A stretch of 64,000 nt of DNA from Thermococcus gammatolerans EJ3 (lineage in GTDB: Archaea > Methanobacteriota_B > Thermococci > Thermococcales > Thermococcaceae). Location: assembly GCF_000022365.1 (NCBI RefSeq), contig NC_012804.1, positions 434,001-498,000 of the forward strand. The letters are read 5' to 3'. The translations under genes were made by a program, and so were the position numbers. A model generated the notes under the pieces. That model searched no databases and was not told the origin of the DNA. It saw only the letters and a program-made list of their open reading frames with translations. Shown piece by piece: positions 60,690 to 64,000 of this stretch; the stretch's first letter is position 1, and each line of letters starts with the position of its first letter.

Positions 60690-61266
60690 GGGTTTTATCA
60701 AGCACTTTTCCCGGCGCATGCTGGCGCTGAGCAACGCCCCGCACAGGGGTGGCCTCGTCGAGGCAGAGGGCTTTTTCTTTATGAAAGTTCACAAGGACTA
60801 CTCCGGTGACTACCGGGCCGACTGTCGGGCCTTCGAGCTAGAAAACGGCCTCAAGGACTTTGTGGGTTTTATGACGGCGGCGGAGGTAGGTAAGGTTCTC
60901 TCTGTTTCACGGAGCGGGAGCGTTACCGCATACGTAACCGCTGGGCTCACCAACCCGGCAATAGCAGGGGAGGAACCGCCGCCCTGGAAACCGGGGACTA
61001 TAAACATGGCGCTCGTCATCGAGGACGGCCTCACCGTCGGCGCGATGGCCAACGCAATAATGACGGCCACCGAGGCGAAAACTTACACCCTCTTAAAGCT
61101 CGGTTACAACGCAACCGGAACGACGAGCGATGGAATCGGTGTTTTCGCTTTCCCCGGTGACGTTGAATGGGCCGGAACTGCAACGGACCTCGGTCTCAAC
61201 ATTGGGCGGGCAGTAAGGAGTGCGCTTGAGGAGAGCCTGAAAAAGTGGGAATCAACGAGGAGTTAG
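60682..61266 (+). CDS. cbiZ: Adenosylcobinamide amidohydrolase CbiZ
   Basis: A 194-residue CbiZ (LALSNAPHRGGL, VTAGLTNPAIAGEE, TINMALVIEDGLTVGAMANA, YNATGTTSDGIGVFAFPG). It splits adenosylcobinamide to adenosylcobyric acid so that salvaged cobamides can be remade. The start is GTG 60682 after GGGGGGAG. The binding protein at 32685 may supply the precursor, but the genes are far apart. Confidence 0.93.
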   Translation: MNEGFIKHFSRRMLALSNAPHRGGLVEAEGFFFMKVHKDYSGDYRADCRAFELENGLKDFVGFMTAAEVGKVLSVSRSGSVTAYVTAGLTNPAIAGEEPPPWKPGTINMALVIEDGLTVGAMANAIMTATEAKTYTLLKLGYNATGTTSDGIGVFAFPGDVEWAGTATDLGLNIGRAVRSALEESLKKWESTRS

Positions 61267-62019
61267 CGGGCCTCTCAGGTAGATCATGTCACCCGCGCTG
61301 ACGACGCCGTGCTCGCTCTTTCTTATTATCCTGACCTCCTCGAAGAGAGCCTTACCGATGCCCGCCAGACCCGCCAGGTCCCAGTAACGCGTCTCCATCT
61401 CTCCAATTCTCTCCCAGCCTGGCAGTTTGTAGTAACCTCTCTTGATGATACCCTTGAGAGGGTCGTAGCCCTCATCGAGCGAGACTATCGTGTAGTCATC
61501 ACCCCGAACTTCCGGCACAATCTCGCGGTAGGCTCTTCTGTAAAAGAAAGCCCCGAAGCGGTCCGTCTCCTCGAGCAGGAAGACGCCGTCGCTTTCCAAA
61601 ACCCCCGCGACGTTCCTGAAGAGCTCCGCCGTTTGAAACGGGTTGAAGTGAGGCATCGTGTGGCCGAAGATTAGAGCAACGTCGAACTTTCCGAGTTTGC
61701 TCAAGTCGTCGAGGCAGTCCATAACAGCTCCGTAAACCTCACCGCTCACCCACTCCTCAACGAGGAGCAGGTCTTCCTTTCTCTTGTCAACGACGGTAAG
61801 AGAGGGCTCGTAGCCCCATTCGCGGAGCGTCTCGTAGAGGGCACTGCCTGCTATCCCAGTTCCCGCGCAGAGGTCGAGGATGCGGAGCTTTCTCCTTTCG
61901 GGAAATAAACCCTCCTTGACGGCCCAGTTAAAGAAGGAGCGCAGTCCAATGAAGCGGTTTTGGGCGACCTCGCTCTTGGGATCCATGTATGCCCTCAGGT
62001 AGCGGTAGAGCTCCTCCAT
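61252..62019 (-). CDS. Class I SAM-dependent methyltransferase
   Basis: A 255-residue methyltransferase: motif I RILDLCAGTGIAGSAL, acidic TVVDKRKEDL, and motif IV FDVALIFGHTMPHFNPF. The unusual motif I (LDLCAGTG) and the helical start fit small-molecule methylases of Thermococcales; substrate unknown. GGTGGGAGG precedes ATG 62019. It overlaps the convergent cbiZ by 15 bases. Confidence 0.82.
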   Translation of the reverse strand: MEELYRYLRAYMDPKSEVAQNRFIGLRSFFNWAVKEGLFPERRKLRILDLCAGTGIAGSALYETLREWGYEPSLTVVDKRKEDLLLVEEWVSGEVYGAVMDCLDDLSKLGKFDVALIFGHTMPHFNPFQTAELFRNVAGVLESDGVFLLEETDRFGAFFYRRAYREIVPEVRGDDYTIVSLDEGYDPLKGIIKRGYYKLPGWERIGEMETRYWDLAGLAGIGKALFEEVRIIRKSEHGVVSAGDMIYLRGPLTPR

Positions 62020-62079
62020 CCTCCCACCGTTGGACGTTCTCGGGGGATGGTTTTAAATCCATCGAAAGGCTTAAGAGTT

Positions 62080-62103
62080 TTGTCAACTTACGTAGATTGA
62101 CAA
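62080..62103. promoter_or_regulatory. 24-bp near-perfect palindromic operator
   Basis: TTGTCAA-N2-TACGTA-N2-TTGACAA: both arms and the central TACGTA are perfect; only the two spacer pairs break symmetry. It lies between a TATA-like element (CTTAAGAG, 62070-62077) and ATG 62114, overlapping the expected start of transcription. The downstream HTH protein (62808-63200) is the obvious candidate binder. Confidence 0.6.
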
Positions 62104-62113
62104 GGTGACGATA

Positions 62114-62824
62114 ATGGTTCGCTTTGGCGGCCACTGGAGTGAGTGGGTCCTTACGGGGGTTATAGGTGGGCTGTACCTCTGCTCACTGCTGACAGGGATT
62201 GAAGCTCTGGCAACTATAGCAGGAGCCCTCTTCTGGCTTAGCTTACCGACCCTGCTCTTTGGCAGACGGGTGAAGGTTAAGAAAAACAGACTGGTTCTCG
62301 AGGTTGGCTGGCCAGTTACCCTGTTCAGGGTTGAGATAGCTCCCGAGGAGATTATAGAGGTGGTTGACCTTGAGAGGGCAGAGGGTGTTCTTCCCCTGAG
62401 GTACTACAGGCTTGTTCTGCCACTAACCGTCCTCGCTGTCAGTGTTGGTCTTCTCGGGCTTGTTAAAGACTCAAGGTGGGCTTTTGTATGGTTCGGGTGG
62501 ATATACTGGGGAATCGTGGGGGTTATCCCACTCCTGTTCCCTAAAAAGGCCAAAAAATTGAGTGTCATGGCTACTCTTGCGTTTGGAGCTTTTATGTCCT
62601 GTTTGGCCAGGTTGCTTGGAATCAAGGAATACCCGATGTACATCGTTACGAGCGTGATTTTAGTGCCGTTCATCACAGACGTCCGGGAGAGAACGGTCGT
62701 TCTTGTAACCGAAAAGGGAACGTACCTCGTGTCGTCTCTCTCAGACAGGGAAATTGAGCAGTTTATTGATAACTTGAGGAGACTCATAAGCGGTAGCGGT
62801 GGTTCGAATGTTCCGGCTTCCTGA
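62114..62824 (+). CDS. Multi-pass membrane protein of unknown function
   Basis: A 236-residue membrane protein with about six hydrophobic segments in two groups (residues 10-50 and 100-190), separated by a PH-like beta region (KVKKNRLVLEVGWPVTLFRVEI). It ends with a soluble EKGTYLVSSLSDREIEQFIDNL. I do not recognise the family. GGTGACG precedes ATG 62114. It overlaps the HTH gene by 17 bases, so the two are one operon. Confidence 0.65.
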   Translation: MVRFGGHWSEWVLTGVIGGLYLCSLLTGIEALATIAGALFWLSLPTLLFGRRVKVKKNRLVLEVGWPVTLFRVEIAPEEIIEVVDLERAEGVLPLRYYRLVLPLTVLAVSVGLLGLVKDSRWAFVWFGWIYWGIVGVIPLLFPKKAKKLSVMATLAFGAFMSCLARLLGIKEYPMYIVTSVILVPFITDVRERTVVLVTEKGTYLVSSLSDREIEQFIDNLRRLISGSGGSNVPAS

Positions 62825-63200
62825 GGCCATGGAGCGCGTCTGGCTCATGAGGGCCAAGGGCATGCGCGAGATCGAGATAGCGAGGGAGCTCGGAGTTTCA
62901 AGGCAGGCCGTCAACAAGGCCCTGAGGGACGCGAGGGTCAAGCTCTTCGAGGCCTTCTTTGGATTGGCTGAGGTTTTCTCGTGGGAAGTTGCCAGAATTA
63001 ACGCGGAGAAGGGCTTCATGGTAGCGAGGGGGAGGTGCCTCGGCAGGAGCGTCAGGGTTTACGCCTTCTACATCCCAGGAAAGGGCCTGAGAGCGTTTTT
63101 CGAGGGAGATTTTCCAGACTGCGTCCTGAGGCACGCCGTCGAGCTGGGAATCATTGATGAGCCCGATCGGGAAAAGTTAATCAATGCCCTCGAGAGCTAA
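62808..63200 (+). CDS. HTH regulator paired with the membrane protein
   Basis: A 130-residue protein with an N-terminal helix-turn-helix (MRAKGMREIEIARELGVSRQ, then AVNKALRDARVKLFEAF) and a small C-terminal domain with GFMVARGRCLGRSVRVYAF. ATG 62808 follows GGTGG inside the membrane-protein gene. It may bind the palindrome at 62080-62103 and repress its own operon. Confidence 0.75.
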   Translation: MFRLPEAMERVWLMRAKGMREIEIARELGVSRQAVNKALRDARVKLFEAFFGLAEVFSWEVARINAEKGFMVARGRCLGRSVRVYAFYIPGKGLRAFFEGDFPDCVLRHAVELGIIDEPDREKLINALES

Positions 63201-63937
63201 TAGTAACCCTCCTCATAAGCGCTCGTTAAAGCTACGAAAACCGCATAGAATATCGCGCCTAGGGAGACGAGGAGCATGAGGACTACGAGGAGCGGGCTCG
63301 CCTTGGGCTTTAATGCAGCAACTGCCAGCTGAAGCGCTACCATCGCAGATACCACCGTCATCGCCTTCGCGAAGCCGAGCGCCATCTTCCCCTTGAACTT
63401 TGGCGCCAGCTGGAAGACGAGGGGCTGAGAGAAGGGAACAGTAAGCGCGAGGAGGAAGAGCTGGACAAAGATGAGTATGGAAATTTCCCGGTCTGGAAGC
63501 TTCCCATTGATTAGGAGGACCAGGGAGAGCCCTACAAAGACCGTCTGGAGCGCCAAATACTTCCCAACCCGCGGCGGCCTTATTTTCCTTTCGGGCTTCT
63601 CGGGGGCCTCCTCGGATAGCTCCTCAAGCTCGTACTCGCGCTTTGCAACCAAATAAGTCACCGGAATAATCACTCCAAAGCAGGAGAGAAGAACCGCCAT
63701 CAGCCAAGGCATTGGCAGGAAGAAGGAGAGGAGGATCAGGAGGACCCCGGTCAGCATAATTCCGGCCCCCGAAACGCGGTTGGCCCTCCTCCTCGCCCTC
63801 TCCGAGAGATAGGTGTATCCTATCCTAAAGCCTATCCCGGGTTCGTCCTTCGCTGTGAATGTGAGAGCCCCCATGACTATGAGGAAAACCCCGAGGAACA
63901 GCCCGTAGAGAATCCTCAGGAGCTCATACCCGTTCAC
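63197..63937 (-). CDS. SdpI-like multi-pass membrane protein
   Basis: A 246-residue protein with about seven hydrophobic segments. The region GIGFRIGYTYLSERARRRANRVSG is the signature-like loop of SdpI/YhfL proteins, which protect against a toxic peptide in Bacillus; the archaeal role is unknown. The start is GTG 63937, preceded by GGTGGGG. It overlaps the end of another membrane-protein gene and converges on the HTH gene by 4 bases. Confidence 0.72.
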   Translation of the reverse strand: MNGYELLRILYGLFLGVFLIVMGALTFTAKDEPGIGFRIGYTYLSERARRRANRVSGAGIMLTGVLLILLSFFLPMPWLMAVLLSCFGVIIPVTYLVAKREYELEELSEEAPEKPERKIRPPRVGKYLALQTVFVGLSLVLLINGKLPDREISILIFVQLFLLALTVPFSQPLVFQLAPKFKGKMALGFAKAMTVVSAMVALQLAVAALKPKASPLLVVLMLLVSLGAIFYAVFVALTSAYEEGYY

Positions 63938-64000
63938 CTTTCCCCACCGTGAGGAGCCTGTAGACTGCAAAGATGAGCACGCCGAGGAAAAGGTAGGCCC
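63924..64000 (-). CDS. C-terminus of a membrane protein (partial)
   Basis: The last 24 codons of a minus-strand gene that continues beyond the window: one hydrophobic helix (AYLFLGVLIFAVYRLL) and a basic end, stop TGA 63926-63924. It overlaps the start of the SdpI-like gene by 14 bases, typical for an operon. It cannot be identified from this fragment. Confidence 0.5.
   Translation of the reverse strand, partial: AYLFLGVLIFAVYRLLTVGKGERV

Overview
The window is chromosomal DNA of a hyperthermophilic euryarchaeon of the order Thermococcales, most likely a Thermococcus. The evidence is a full archaeal information-processing set (TBP, TFB, histone, Spt4, Spt5, Rpo7, stalk proteins L1/L10/L11/L12, Nop5, fibrillarin, Gar1), a Thermococcales-type S-layer protein, membrane-anchored LonB, the archaeal mevalonate genes, GTP-dependent dephospho-CoA kinase, CCA-encoding tRNA genes, and GGTG-rich ribosome binding sites behind archaeal BRE/TATA promoters. 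The species cannot be named from the sequence alone. Genes are dense and usually overlap or abut.

Layout. 1-5.7 kb: a truncated glycosyltransferase, a polysaccharide deacetylase, an AmmeMemoRadiSam-type radical SAM enzyme, the S-layer protein and an anchored partner. 5.7-9.6 kb: tbp, a large DUF505 protein and a ClpP-like membrane protease. 9.6-13.4 kb: an AT-rich defence island with a VapBC pair (toxin frameshifted) and McrC/McrB, then MBF1, a GNAT enzyme and an intact VapBC pair. 15.5-18.1 kb: the DUF35/thiolase/HMG-CoA synthase operon. 19-23.4 kb: fibrillarin and Nop5, a THUMP-SPOUT protein, a DUF92 membrane protein, an Lrp regulator and a newly recognised C/D-box guide RNA candidate. 23.7-31.3 kb: LonB, DUF2666, RidA, JAMM peptidase, a DtxR-type regulator with a palindromic operator, a purine-type permease, gar1-tfb-phosphodiesterase and a histone.

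31.5-41.7 kb: a class III pilin-like peptide, the protein-only RNase P homologue HARP directly in front of tRNA-Thr and tRNA-Pro, a two-domain metal/cobalamin-type binding lipoprotein carrying an exact 136-bp internal duplication, PhoU, D-aminoacyl-tRNA deacylase, then ftsZ-secE-spt5-L11-L1-L10-L12, dcd and tRNA-Arg. 41.7-42.4 kb is a gene-free hairpin cluster ending at tRNA-Gln. 42.8-48 kb holds the most interesting locus: two winged-helix regulators, a structured leader, two DUF1102 secreted proteins, a signal peptidase I with an extra ectodomain, a Cys-rich secreted protein and a DUF5305 membrane protein. It resembles, in logic, the bacterial tapA-sipW-tasA matrix-fibre operon and may build an archaeal extracellular filament.

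48-64 kb: pyrophosphatase, rpo7-spt4-CoA kinase-S24e-S27ae-HemK-type methylase, DUF835 and DUF371 proteins, thymidine kinase, NfeD/stomatin, a secreted propeller-like protein, a large PAPS-reductase-like Fe-S protein, a DUF4143 ATPase behind repeated TTTGGTAAA operator-like sites, CbiZ, methyltransferases, and a membrane-protein/HTH pair preceded by a near-perfect palindrome. No CRISPR array, rRNA, transposase or integrase was seen.
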